DNA of 64,000 nucleotides from Cyanobacteria bacterium REEB67. GTDB lineage: Bacteria > Cyanobacteriota > Vampirovibrionia > Obscuribacterales > Obscuribacteraceae. Positions 18,410 to 26,230 of the stretch are shown piece after piece. The position numbers were made by a program, and so were the translations under genes. Positions within the stretch are counted from its first letter, which is position 1. Every line of letters begins with the position of its first letter. The stretch lies in NCBI GenBank assembly GCA_018971775.1, contig JAGXAB010000026.1, positions 1-64,000 of the forward strand. The letters are read 5' to 3'. The notes below the pieces were generated by a model, which was not told the DNA's origin, did no database searches, and saw only the letters and a list, made by a program, of their open reading frames with translations.

Positions 18410-18560
18410 TGACCCCGACCTAAAACCGGCGCATCATTGACCACAAGCCGTTTTGAGTGGATTTATACTAATTAAAGTAGTACAGCGCAAAAAAAAGGAA
18501 AATGACGGAGATTGGCTTGGCTGCCGCACTCCGCCTTTTAACAAGAAGTAGGCGTTCTCG

Positions 18561-18713
18561 CTACTTCTTGCCGACCAGGCTCATTGCCGAGAGAACGGCA
18601 AGAAAACCGACACCCAGCCCGCAGAGAACGAAGATTCCGGCAGCGTCTGGGGCCAAGTAAGCCGCGCCAAAAAGCACGACCATGATTACGATGAGAAGAA
18701 TGGTGCCTTGCAT
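18561..18713 (-). CDS. Small membrane protein, 50 residues
   Basis: Starting with ATG at 18713, seven bases after an AGGAGG site, the frame gives MQGTILLIVIMVVLFGAAYL, then a short APDAAG turn and a second helix (IFVLCGLGVGFLAVLSAMSL), ending VGKK. Two membrane helices and a basic end are typical of small hairpin membrane proteins. It follows the zinc-ribbon/chagasin-like gene by 117 bases on the same strand and may be the last gene of the PrkA/SpoVR run. No family recognised. Confidence 0.7.
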   Translation of the reverse strand: MQGTILLIVIMVVLFGAAYLAPDAAGIFVLCGLGVGFLAVLSAMSLVGKK

Positions 18714-18830
18714 GACAGCCTCCTGTGAAAAACACTTAGTGCGTGTAGTACGTTGCGAAAAAAAAAGAAACCAGAAGGAGGTAAATCCTCCTGGTTTCTC
18801 GAAAGCCAGTCTGTTTTGCAGATCAGCTTT

Positions 18831-19379
18831 TTACTTGATGTCGAAAGTCGCCTTCCAGGACTGACCACCCTGAACGGCCTGGCCGATCGAGGACGATTGT
18901 CCGGCGAACCAGGACCAGGTGCGCTGCACCTCTTCGAACTCGATATCGTTCTGGCCGGCCGAGAGGATTTCGAAAACGAATTCGCGCTGGCCGAACTGCG
19001 GATTACCCGGGTCGGGAACGAAGGTGCCGCGACTCTTCAGCTTGAAGTTGGAGGGCAGCGGACGCTTGACGTTCCACTCGCGCCACTTGTACTGGTCTTC
19101 GTTGAGGAAGATGTGAATCTCCTCGCCGATGCGCAGGTTCTTGAAGGTCTTGCCGGCGTCGACATGACGGCAGGTGATGAAGGCGATGCCGGTCTTGCTC
19201 GAAATCGAGGATGCGGCGCCGGCGGAAAGCGGGACGCGGCACCATTCGCATTCATCGAGTAGGACGCTGCACGCGTCGCAGAGCGCATGCGCGAAATGCG
19301 ACGTCAGGCCCGAGCATTTCTGGCACTGGCCAGGGACGCTCAGGGTATGCTTGCTGGAGCAGGTTGTGCAAAGTGACAT
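18831..19379 (-). CDS. Zinc-ribbon protein with a possible chagasin-like (I42) domain
   Basis: Protein of 182 residues. The first 50 residues hold eight cysteines in CxxC pairs (CTTC, CQKC, CDAC, CEWC), a double zinc ribbon. The rest (about 60-182) is beta-rich and follows the order of the I42 cysteine-protease-inhibitor fold: IGEEIHIFLNED, a loop around YKWREW, FGQREFVFEIL, then VQRTWSWF and a final WKATFDIK strand. The fold call is by pattern only and could be wrong. There is no signal peptide. AAGGAGG precedes the ATG. Twelve bases separate it from the upstream gene of the PrkA/SpoVR run. Confidence 0.5.
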   Translation of the reverse strand: MSLCTTCSSKHTLSVPGQCQKCSGLTSHFAHALCDACSVLLDECEWCRVPLSAGAASSISSKTGIAFITCRHVDAGKTFKNLRIGEEIHIFLNEDQYKWREWNVKRPLPSNFKLKSRGTFVPDPGNPQFGQREFVFEILSAGQNDIEFEEVQRTWSWFAGQSSSIGQAVQGGQSWKATFDIK

Positions 19380-19391
19380 GTTTGTTCCTCC

Positions 19392-20108
19392 TTATTTGCC
19401 GTTCCTCACGCAACCCGTGCACGTGCACGTGAAGGTGGGAAGGTGGCCCTGCGGAGGCTCGAAGCTCATCTCGTCGTCGCTGTTGATCAGCTCCGCCGGC
19501 TTCACCATCGTCAGGAGATGTTTCGAGGCGACAAGCAAATCGTGGTCGGCAGGTGCGTTCATCTGGAACGCCACCTCGAACTCCTGCGCCGGGGGCTTGA
19601 GGCCCGGGCCGGGTTCATCGACGAAGCGCAGCACGACGAACACCGAACCGGGGTCCGAGATGGGCATCATCGGCACCTGGACATGGCCTTCGTCCTCGTT
19701 GAAGAGGTCGAGGCCGGACTGGTCCGTGACCGGGTTTACTTCCGCCACTGCCGCCGGTGCCTGGAGGGCATAGTCGGAAGCGGGGATGAAGGGCTTCTCC
19801 TCGCCGGGCTTGGCGAAGATCAGGTAGTTGCCGGCCGCGTCCTTGTCGACGTATTGCAGGCCGCTCGGCACCTCGGTGCGGATGGCCAGCTTGCCGTCGA
19901 TGTGGAGCATCAGCTCGACCTTCTGGGCGGACATGACGCGCAGGGCAAACTGACCTGCGGGCATGCGAACGAACAGCTTGTTGCTGTTGGCGATTTCGTG
20001 GAAGAGAGGACGCGTCCAGTCGAGGCCGCCGCTAAACTTCGCCGACAAAGGCGGTTTGGCGACAAGCGCGACATCCACAGAGCGTCCGAGGTTATCTGAA
20101 ATCTTCAT
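19392..20108 (-). CDS. Unknown protein of the PrkA/SpoVR run
   Basis: Protein of 238 residues, starting at the ATG at 20108, seven bases after AAAGGAG; an upstream in-frame extension to 20270 lacks a ribosome site and runs through repeats, so it is rejected. The sequence is predicted beta-rich, with an acidic middle (DLFNEDEGHVQV) and a C-terminus ending in PTFTCTCTGCVRNGK, where two Cys pairs may bind metal. No signal peptide. It resembles no family I know. Its place between spoVR and the zinc-ribbon gene, on the same strand, ties it to that module. Confidence 0.75.
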   Translation of the reverse strand: MKISDNLGRSVDVALVAKPPLSAKFSGGLDWTRPLFHEIANSNKLFVRMPAGQFALRVMSAQKVELMLHIDGKLAIRTEVPSGLQYVDKDAAGNYLIFAKPGEEKPFIPASDYALQAPAAVAEVNPVTDQSGLDLFNEDEGHVQVPMMPISDPGSVFVVLRFVDEPGPGLKPPAQEFEVAFQMNAPADHDLLVASKHLLTMVKPAELINSDDEMSFEPPQGHLPTFTCTCTGCVRNGK

Positions 20109-20244
20109 GTGTAGACTCCTTTTAAAGTTGCGGACAAAGAGATGAGCCGGCTGCCGCTGCTCGAGCCAGTCATTTCTGACCGGACCGGCAGCAGCCAACC
20201 GACTCGCTCTCGGGAAAAACTGTCTTAGAACTGAACTCGGATTT

Positions 20245-20289
20245 CTGGATTGTCCACTGGATTGCTCCACTGGATTTCCCCACTAGATT
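20245..20289. repeat. 12-13-bp tandem repeat, four copies of CTGGATT-type unit
   Basis: CTGGATT (last copy CTAGATT) begins at 20245, 20257, 20270 and 20283 in the 213-base spacer after the spoVR gene. Confidence 0.7.
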
Positions 20290-20321
20290 GCTCTAGATGA
20301 TTTCGTCCGAGCCACCCGAAT

Positions 20322-22130
20322 TTACATCCGGGTTTCTTTGACGGTCTCTCCATCCTCGGTGAAGTACTCGTACGCGTAGGGCGCACCGACCGGATTGCCA
20401 CGCTGATCGACCGCCTGTTCCTTGGTCAGCAAGCGCACGGGCATGCCGCACAGGCGACGGAAGAACTTGAGCGTATCACGGCACTCCGACGGCAGCAGCG
20501 GGCCGAACGTCTCGTCGAACTCGTGCTTCAGCGTCCAGCTGCCATCACCGTATTTACCAGTGTCCTGGATGGTGATGTTGGGCAGCGAGTGGTACGCCGT
20601 GCGCATGACGAGCATGCGACGGGCCTTGTGCTTGTTCGCATCGAAGGCCGCCACGATCTGGATGACCGTGCCCATCTGCTGCAGCGTTGCCGCCGGCGCC
20701 GGGAAGACGGGGAAACCGCCCTGCTCGTGATAGGCCTCGGAAGTCTCCTGCAACTGCGACCAGGTCTGCACGACTTCCATCATCTCCTCGAGCGTCATCG
20801 GCTCCGGATTCTCGAAGACGAACTTCGGATTCCAGCCGTTCTTCTTGAGGGCGCCGTTGATCAGGCGAATGACGCGACGGATCCATTCCAGGTTGCGCTG
20901 GTTGATCTGCTCGAAGAGCTTCTCGCCCATGAACTCGTTGACGAAGCGATTGTCGTCGTAGTGACGACGCACTTCCATCATCTTGTCGCGGTTGCGCACC
21001 GGTACGTCCATCGTCACGGTCTTGTTGCTTTCGACGTATTCGTCGAAGCCGTCTTCGCCCGTTTTCTTGACGATCTTCTTGAACTTCACCTTGGTGGTGC
21101 CGGCGTCTGAGCCGTACTCCTCGTCGATGAAGGTCCAGATGTTCATGCCCATCGCGTACGGGTCGAAGTACGAGTTGACCGGCGTCTTGAAGTGCATGTT
21201 CCAGGACTTGGCCAGGTCGAAACGGAATTCGAGCGGCAGGTCGATCTCCGGTTCCAGCAGCAGGGTGCGCTGCCAGTAGGAGGCCCAACCTTCGTTCATG
21301 AACTTCGTCCGGCCCTGGGGCTGGAAGTAGCGCTGACGGTCGTGCACGATGGAGATCATCATGCGCGCTTCGTCGGACAGGTTGGGGGTGTTCTCCGGCT
21401 GCATCAAGAAGTGCAGCAGGTTGTCGGCGGGCTGGATCGGGTAGCGGCGAAGCTGGGCTTCGATCACCGCCGCCTGACGCTCAAGCTGCACCTTCATCGA
21501 CTGAGAGACTTCGCCCTCGGTGATGATGCGACGCTTGAGCTGAGCCAGCTCGTTACGCAGCGACTCGCGCAGCTGCTTGTCGGTGAGCTTGTCCGGGTTG
21601 TCCTCGGCGCCCCATCCGACGTGGTTGGAGATGGCGTGACAGGCGTCGAGGTAGTACTCGACGGCCTCCCAGCCCCACTCCGGGTTGTTGACCAGAGCCT
21701 GGATCTTGTTGCGATACTGGGTCAGCCTGGCAATGATCGACTCCGGGCCGGTGCCCTTGAAGGTCTTGTTGTTGGCGAAGAAGTCGACGTGGCCCCAGGT
21801 GGCGTGAGCCATCACGTGGAGCTGCATCGGCAGCGAGTTGGTCGTGGAGAGATACTCGATGGACGGATTCGTGTTCAGCACCATCTCATAGATGTGGCCG
21901 CCGTAGCCGTCGCGACGATTCTTCTCCGCTTCCTTGCCCTTGGACCAGTGCACGTAATCGTTGGGCATGCCAACGTAGGGCAGGGTCTGGGTGACGCCGT
22001 CGTCGGTGGTAAGCCGATAGTCGATGGGGAAAGGCGAAAGGCCAAGCCGGAGTCCGGCTTTGGTCATACGCCGATCCCACATCATAATCAGCTCCATCTC
22101 ACGAGCGAAATTGAAGTGGTCGTTAGACAT
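20322..22130 (-). CDS. spoVR: SpoVR family protein
   Basis: Protein of 602 residues of the SpoVR/YcgB family. The family's most conserved stretch is visible as LHVMAHATWGHVDFFANN (about residues 105-122), with DPYAMGMNIWTFIDEEYG further on. SpoVR proteins act in the cytoplasm; Bacillus needs SpoVR for spore cortex formation, and in non-sporulating bacteria the gene travels with prkA (yeaG) and yeaH as a stationary-phase or stress module. That arrangement is present here. The AAAGGAG site lies across the end of yeaH, two bases upstream, so the two genes are translationally coupled. Confidence 0.95.
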   Translation of the reverse strand: MSNDHFNFAREMELIMMWDRRMTKAGLRLGLSPFPIDYRLTTDDGVTQTLPYVGMPNDYVHWSKGKEAEKNRRDGYGGHIYEMVLNTNPSIEYLSTTNSLPMQLHVMAHATWGHVDFFANNKTFKGTGPESIIARLTQYRNKIQALVNNPEWGWEAVEYYLDACHAISNHVGWGAEDNPDKLTDKQLRESLRNELAQLKRRIITEGEVSQSMKVQLERQAAVIEAQLRRYPIQPADNLLHFLMQPENTPNLSDEARMMISIVHDRQRYFQPQGRTKFMNEGWASYWQRTLLLEPEIDLPLEFRFDLAKSWNMHFKTPVNSYFDPYAMGMNIWTFIDEEYGSDAGTTKVKFKKIVKKTGEDGFDEYVESNKTVTMDVPVRNRDKMMEVRRHYDDNRFVNEFMGEKLFEQINQRNLEWIRRVIRLINGALKKNGWNPKFVFENPEPMTLEEMMEVVQTWSQLQETSEAYHEQGGFPVFPAPAATLQQMGTVIQIVAAFDANKHKARRMLVMRTAYHSLPNITIQDTGKYGDGSWTLKHEFDETFGPLLPSECRDTLKFFRRLCGMPVRLLTKEQAVDQRGNPVGAPYAYEYFTEDGETVKETRM

Positions 22131-22132
22131 AT

Positions 22133-23725
22133 TTAGGCTCCTTTCTGCCGATCCTTATCCAGGATCTGTTTAAAGGCCTCGGGAATGTCCGCGAGGGAGC
22201 TGGCACGAGCCATACCAACGTGCGCCTTGACGTCGGCCGGGAGGCCCTTCAAGGCCTGACCGCCGAGCGACCAGGAGCCGCCCCGACCACCGCCCCAGGA
22301 AGTTCCGCACTCCAGGTAGCCGACGTAGTTGAACGGCGCGCGCACGATCTTCGAAAACCATTCGCGAATGGCTTCTTCGCCATCGAAAAGGTCACCGTCG
22401 GTGGCATGGAACATGTAGCGGTTCCAGGCCGAAGCCGGGAACGGACCCGCGGAGTTGCCGGTGGTCTTGGACTTGGCACCGAATTCGGCGATGTTGTAAG
22501 CCAGCTCCCAGGCGGGAACGGCCACGGTACCACCGCTGGCGCCGATCTTAAAGAACTCTTCCTCCGTCTTCCAGAGGTATTCCTGCCCGTCGTGCGAAAT
22601 CATCACGATGGCCACTTCCTTGTACTTCGTCTTGAGGAACAAGACGCAGAGGAAGAAGTAGGCCTTGGCAATGATGATCGGATCGCCGCCCATCGAGCCG
22701 GAACGGTCGAGGATGAGCTCAACCATCGCCTTGGAGTCGGGATCGTCCTTCTCCTCGATGCGGTTGAAACGGAAGTCGCTCTTGTGGAACGGCACTTCCA
22801 TCGTGGTCGGGATCACTTCGCCGGCACGTTCCTTATTGAAGACGTAGCTTTCGATACGCTCCATCAGGTTGTCGTGCACCGAATACGGTGCGACGCTCGC
22901 TTCCGGGTTTTCGCCGAGATAGGCGACGATCGTCTCGAGGACGCTCTTGCGGAAGTCGGCGACGTCTTCGGGATGGAGCGGATTGGCCTCGTTGCCGTTT
23001 TGCACGGCGGTGAGGAATTCCTCCACTTCGCTGTCGAACAGCACCATCACCGGTTCGGGGAAGACAACGGTGGCGCCGGACTTGCTGTAAGCCCAGAACG
23101 CATACGCCTCGAAGACCGACTGGCACTTCTGGGCGAAATCTTCAACGAAGTCTTCAGGACGCGCGTTCTTCAGAGCGGAAGCCCGACGCAGGCGGGCGAC
23201 GGCGGTGGCACGCTTGTTCATGCGCGCCTTCGGACCGTTGTTGGTCAGGCCACGACGCTTGAACGTCTTGACCATGGTCTGGGCGAACATCTTCTTGAGC
23301 ATGTTCGGCAGGCCGATCGACTCGAAGAACATCTCGAGGAATTCCTCGAAGTCCATCTCCACGTAGTCGCCGGCGCCCTGCCCAGCCTTCTTGCCGCCCT
23401 TGCCCTGGCCCGAGGAATCTCGGCCCGGACGCCAAATCGGCTCGCTTTCCGGTGGAACGGGAACGTTGATTTTGCCCGGGCGGGTGATGATCGGATTGTC
23501 GCCGATGATGTCACCCATCTTGCCCTTGAGCTTGCCCTTCTGGCGCTCCTTGTAGCGCTCCCGGTCCTTCTCGGTCTTGTCACCGCCACGACTTGGGGGC
23601 GTGATGGTGCCTCGACCGGAACCGGCTGCCAGAATAGGTATCAGAGAGTTGTCGTCACGAGGGACGACGGTGAAGGTGCTCTGCGGCAGAGCCTCTTCAC
23701 CTTTGTTTGCCTTACGTTTGGTCAT
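22133..23725 (-). CDS. yeaH: YeaH/YhbH family (DUF444) von Willebrand A-like protein
   Basis: Protein of 530 residues, longer than E. coli YeaH (about 430), the extra lying in the N-terminal 120 residues. The metal-site motif ELILDRSGSMGGDP is intact, and the later MISHDGQEYLWKTEEEFF is typical of DUF444. The early part contains the RGTITPPSRGGDK and YKERQKGKLK segments seen near the N-terminus of this family. YeaH partners the PrkA kinase. A perfect AGGAGG precedes the ATG. It lies 280 bases after the second prkA gene and overlaps the spoVR ribosome site. Confidence 0.95.
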   Translation of the reverse strand: MTKRKANKGEEALPQSTFTVVPRDDNSLIPILAAGSGRGTITPPSRGGDKTEKDRERYKERQKGKLKGKMGDIIGDNPIITRPGKINVPVPPESEPIWRPGRDSSGQGKGGKKAGQGAGDYVEMDFEEFLEMFFESIGLPNMLKKMFAQTMVKTFKRRGLTNNGPKARMNKRATAVARLRRASALKNARPEDFVEDFAQKCQSVFEAYAFWAYSKSGATVVFPEPVMVLFDSEVEEFLTAVQNGNEANPLHPEDVADFRKSVLETIVAYLGENPEASVAPYSVHDNLMERIESYVFNKERAGEVIPTTMEVPFHKSDFRFNRIEEKDDPDSKAMVELILDRSGSMGGDPIIIAKAYFFLCVLFLKTKYKEVAIVMISHDGQEYLWKTEEEFFKIGASGGTVAVPAWELAYNIAEFGAKSKTTGNSAGPFPASAWNRYMFHATDGDLFDGEEAIREWFSKIVRAPFNYVGYLECGTSWGGGRGGSWSLGGQALKGLPADVKAHVGMARASSLADIPEAFKQILDKDRQKGA

Positions 23726-24003
23726 GACATACCTCCTGGAGGTTTACTCCGAATTTGAGAACGACTTGCAAGTAATGAGCTTGTCAAGGTTTAGATAAAA
23801 AGAAGAGACAGTACAGGCCCCCAGGCAAAGAACTTTTGGTTCCTTATATGAGGGCTTTGCACTGCCTCGACAAAAATTTCCCTTACCAGTTGCCTGGTTA
23901 CCTGGTTGACCAAGCGCTCACCTGCATGGAAAAGCCGGAGGCAAGGGCGGTTATTCACCACCACTCACCTCCGACTTCCATTTCAGTCAGACTCAGTCAG
24001 GGC
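23726..24003. other. Spacer between prkA and yeaH genes
   Basis: A 278-base gap inside an otherwise tight run. A TTGACA on the minus strand (23787-23782) could be part of an internal promoter but I see no good -10 partner. A CCTGGTTACCTGGTTG short repeat lies at about 23893-23908. No gene seen. Confidence 0.4.
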
Positions 24004-26196
24004 TTACCGTTCGACCAGGAAGTCCGAGTTCTCTTCCGCTTCACGCAGAAGCTCTTCGGCCGACCACTCGCTGAAGCCCGCCTCGACGAGACGGAACTTG
24101 GCGGCGGACAGCTTGCGACGATCCTCGTCCGAACGAGCGGACGAAGACGAGAACAGGCGCGCACCGGTGCGGACCTTCTTCAGCACGAACCGCTCCAAGC
24201 ACTTCTGCACCGCCTGGTGGCAGGTGTAGGGGATGTTCTTGGCGCCATGCTCGGTGATGAACTGGTTGACCGCGGCCTGGATCTCAGCGCGGAACTTCGG
24301 CGCTTCGGCCGAGGTCACGCCCCAATCCGGGTCGGACTCGATTTCGCGCATGAACGACTCGTCACCACCGACCTGGCTCTTGCTGTAACCAGCCGAGCTC
24401 TTGACGGAGGAGTTGGACGCCCAGGCACGCACGTTGTCCAGGTACTTGTCCCAGGTCTGCTGGCACTCGTCCTTGAAGCCGTCGACCAGCGAGGCCAGAA
24501 CGAGCTGCTGCAGGTTCTTCTTGCGGACCTCGTCGAGCTCGTTGCCGATGATCTTCATCATGAACTCGAGCTTCTTCTCGTCCGTGATCGTCTGCTTGAA
24601 CCAGTCGCGGAACGCGTCGCGCAGCAGCGCCGTGGTGACGGTGTCGCCACGACCCTGAACGCGAGCGGCCAGGGACTGCATGACCTTGTTGGTCTCACGT
24701 GGAGACTGACCTTCCAGGCCCTCGCGGGTGGAAGCGCGCTCACGCAGATCCTGCACGGACACCTTCATGCCCATGCCGCGGTCACGCATGCTGCGACCAT
24801 CATAGGCATCGACCTTGATGTTCAGCGGCACGGGCGAGTTCTTGTCGACGCGGGTCAGCACTTCCATGCGGGCCAGATACGGGAAGACGTCGGGGTCGAC
24901 GTGCACACCGCCCTGGGCCACCGGCTTGGCGAACTCCGAGCTGTTCCAGAACTTGCGGATCACCTTCTCCGCCTGGCTCATTTCCAGCGGATAGGGGAAC
25001 CAGATGCGGTAGAAACGGTCCGCGTACGGCTCGTTCTCACGCACCTTCATGAACTTGTCGTATTCACCCTCGTTGGAGTGAATGATGATCAGGCCGTCGA
25101 AGAAGCACGAACCCGCGAGCGGGGTCGGCAGCTTGACGCGGCGGCCCTGAAGCGCCTCGAGCAGAACGCGCTGAGCTTCCGGCGGGTTCTTCAGGCCCTC
25201 GGTGAGGATGACCAGACCGCGGTTGCCCTTGTTGAAGGCGCCGTTCAGGTTGACCAGACGCGGGTCGCCTTCCTGGAACCGGCTCATGTTGGCCATGTTC
25301 TCGGAGCCGATCCATTCGTTGATGTCGAAGTTCAGGGGCTGAACCTCGGCCACGTCGACGATACCGTTCGAGCCGGAGAAGTCGTCGGTGAAACGCATGG
25401 AGTCGATCGGATAGTCACCGATGGCAACCGGCTTGCCCGGGCGCTGATAGACGCCGAGCACCAGGTCCTGCACCAGCGGCTCGGGGGTACCGACCGCGTT
25501 GCGGGTGCTGCGCGGCAGGCCGAGACCGGCGACCACGGCCGACACCAGGTCGTTCGGGTCGAGCTTGGCGACACCGGCGAGCGTGTGCGCCTGACCGGCG
25601 TTGGTCAGGATGCTCTTCAGCGACGCATCGTTGAAGTCCAGCAGCGAAGCCAGGCCCAGCGACTCGAGGATTTCGAGCTTGATGGCGTCGACGCGGGCGG
25701 CGAAGTCGATCGACTGATCGTTCTCGCTCTCGGCGTCGGCCTGCTTCTCGGCAACGAGCTGCACCATGAAGAACAGGTTCAGCGGGTTGTCGTGCACGCG
25801 GCTGTGCTTGAGGTAGGGGATCGGATCGGCGGTGCGGTACAGGGCCTTGATCCGGGTGACGTAGTCGGACTTGCCGGCGCCCGGAGGCCCGATCAGAACG
25901 AGCGCCTGCTTGTCGGTCTCACCACCCATGGTGGCGGGCACGAGGAAGGAGTTCGTCACGGTGAAGATGGAGCGCTCGACACCATAGAACATGCTGAAGG
26001 CGTTGTACGCCTGCAGCGAGTCGTCGCCCTGGATGCGGCGGACGCGGATGGTGTTGGCGGCGTTTTCGCCGGCAGCGCGGATGAGACGGAGCAGACGGCT
26101 CTTGCTGGACTCGGTCTGCTTCGGGTCGCGACCCTTTGCATGCAGCCAGTCCTTGAAAGAACCCTTGAAAGAAGTGGTGTTGGACGTGTTTTCCAT
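24004..26196 (-). CDS. prkA: PrkA-type serine protein kinase (YeaG-like), copy 1
   Basis: Protein of 730 residues combining an AAA+ type N-terminal domain with the PrkA kinase-like C-terminus. Walker A is GPPGAGKS (103-110), followed by HDNPLNLFFMVQL; the later IIIHSNEGEYDKFM and YADRFYRIWFPYPL are hallmark PrkA motifs. It is longer than E. coli YeaG (about 640). PrkA/YeaG acts in the cytoplasm in stress and stationary-phase signalling; whether it is a true kinase or an AAA+ protease-like machine is debated. It starts 34 bases after the other prkA copy, so both are co-transcribed. Confidence 0.93.
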   Translation of the reverse strand: MENTSNTTSFKGSFKDWLHAKGRDPKQTESSKSRLLRLIRAAGENAANTIRVRRIQGDDSLQAYNAFSMFYGVERSIFTVTNSFLVPATMGGETDKQALVLIGPPGAGKSDYVTRIKALYRTADPIPYLKHSRVHDNPLNLFFMVQLVAEKQADAESENDQSIDFAARVDAIKLEILESLGLASLLDFNDASLKSILTNAGQAHTLAGVAKLDPNDLVSAVVAGLGLPRSTRNAVGTPEPLVQDLVLGVYQRPGKPVAIGDYPIDSMRFTDDFSGSNGIVDVAEVQPLNFDINEWIGSENMANMSRFQEGDPRLVNLNGAFNKGNRGLVILTEGLKNPPEAQRVLLEALQGRRVKLPTPLAGSCFFDGLIIIHSNEGEYDKFMKVRENEPYADRFYRIWFPYPLEMSQAEKVIRKFWNSSEFAKPVAQGGVHVDPDVFPYLARMEVLTRVDKNSPVPLNIKVDAYDGRSMRDRGMGMKVSVQDLRERASTREGLEGQSPRETNKVMQSLAARVQGRGDTVTTALLRDAFRDWFKQTITDEKKLEFMMKIIGNELDEVRKKNLQQLVLASLVDGFKDECQQTWDKYLDNVRAWASNSSVKSSAGYSKSQVGGDESFMREIESDPDWGVTSAEAPKFRAEIQAAVNQFITEHGAKNIPYTCHQAVQKCLERFVLKKVRTGARLFSSSSARSDEDRRKLSAAKFRLVEAGFSEWSAEELLREAEENSDFLVER

Positions 26197-26230
26197 GATT
26201 TAAAACCTCACTTAAGTTTCAGAATGGAGC

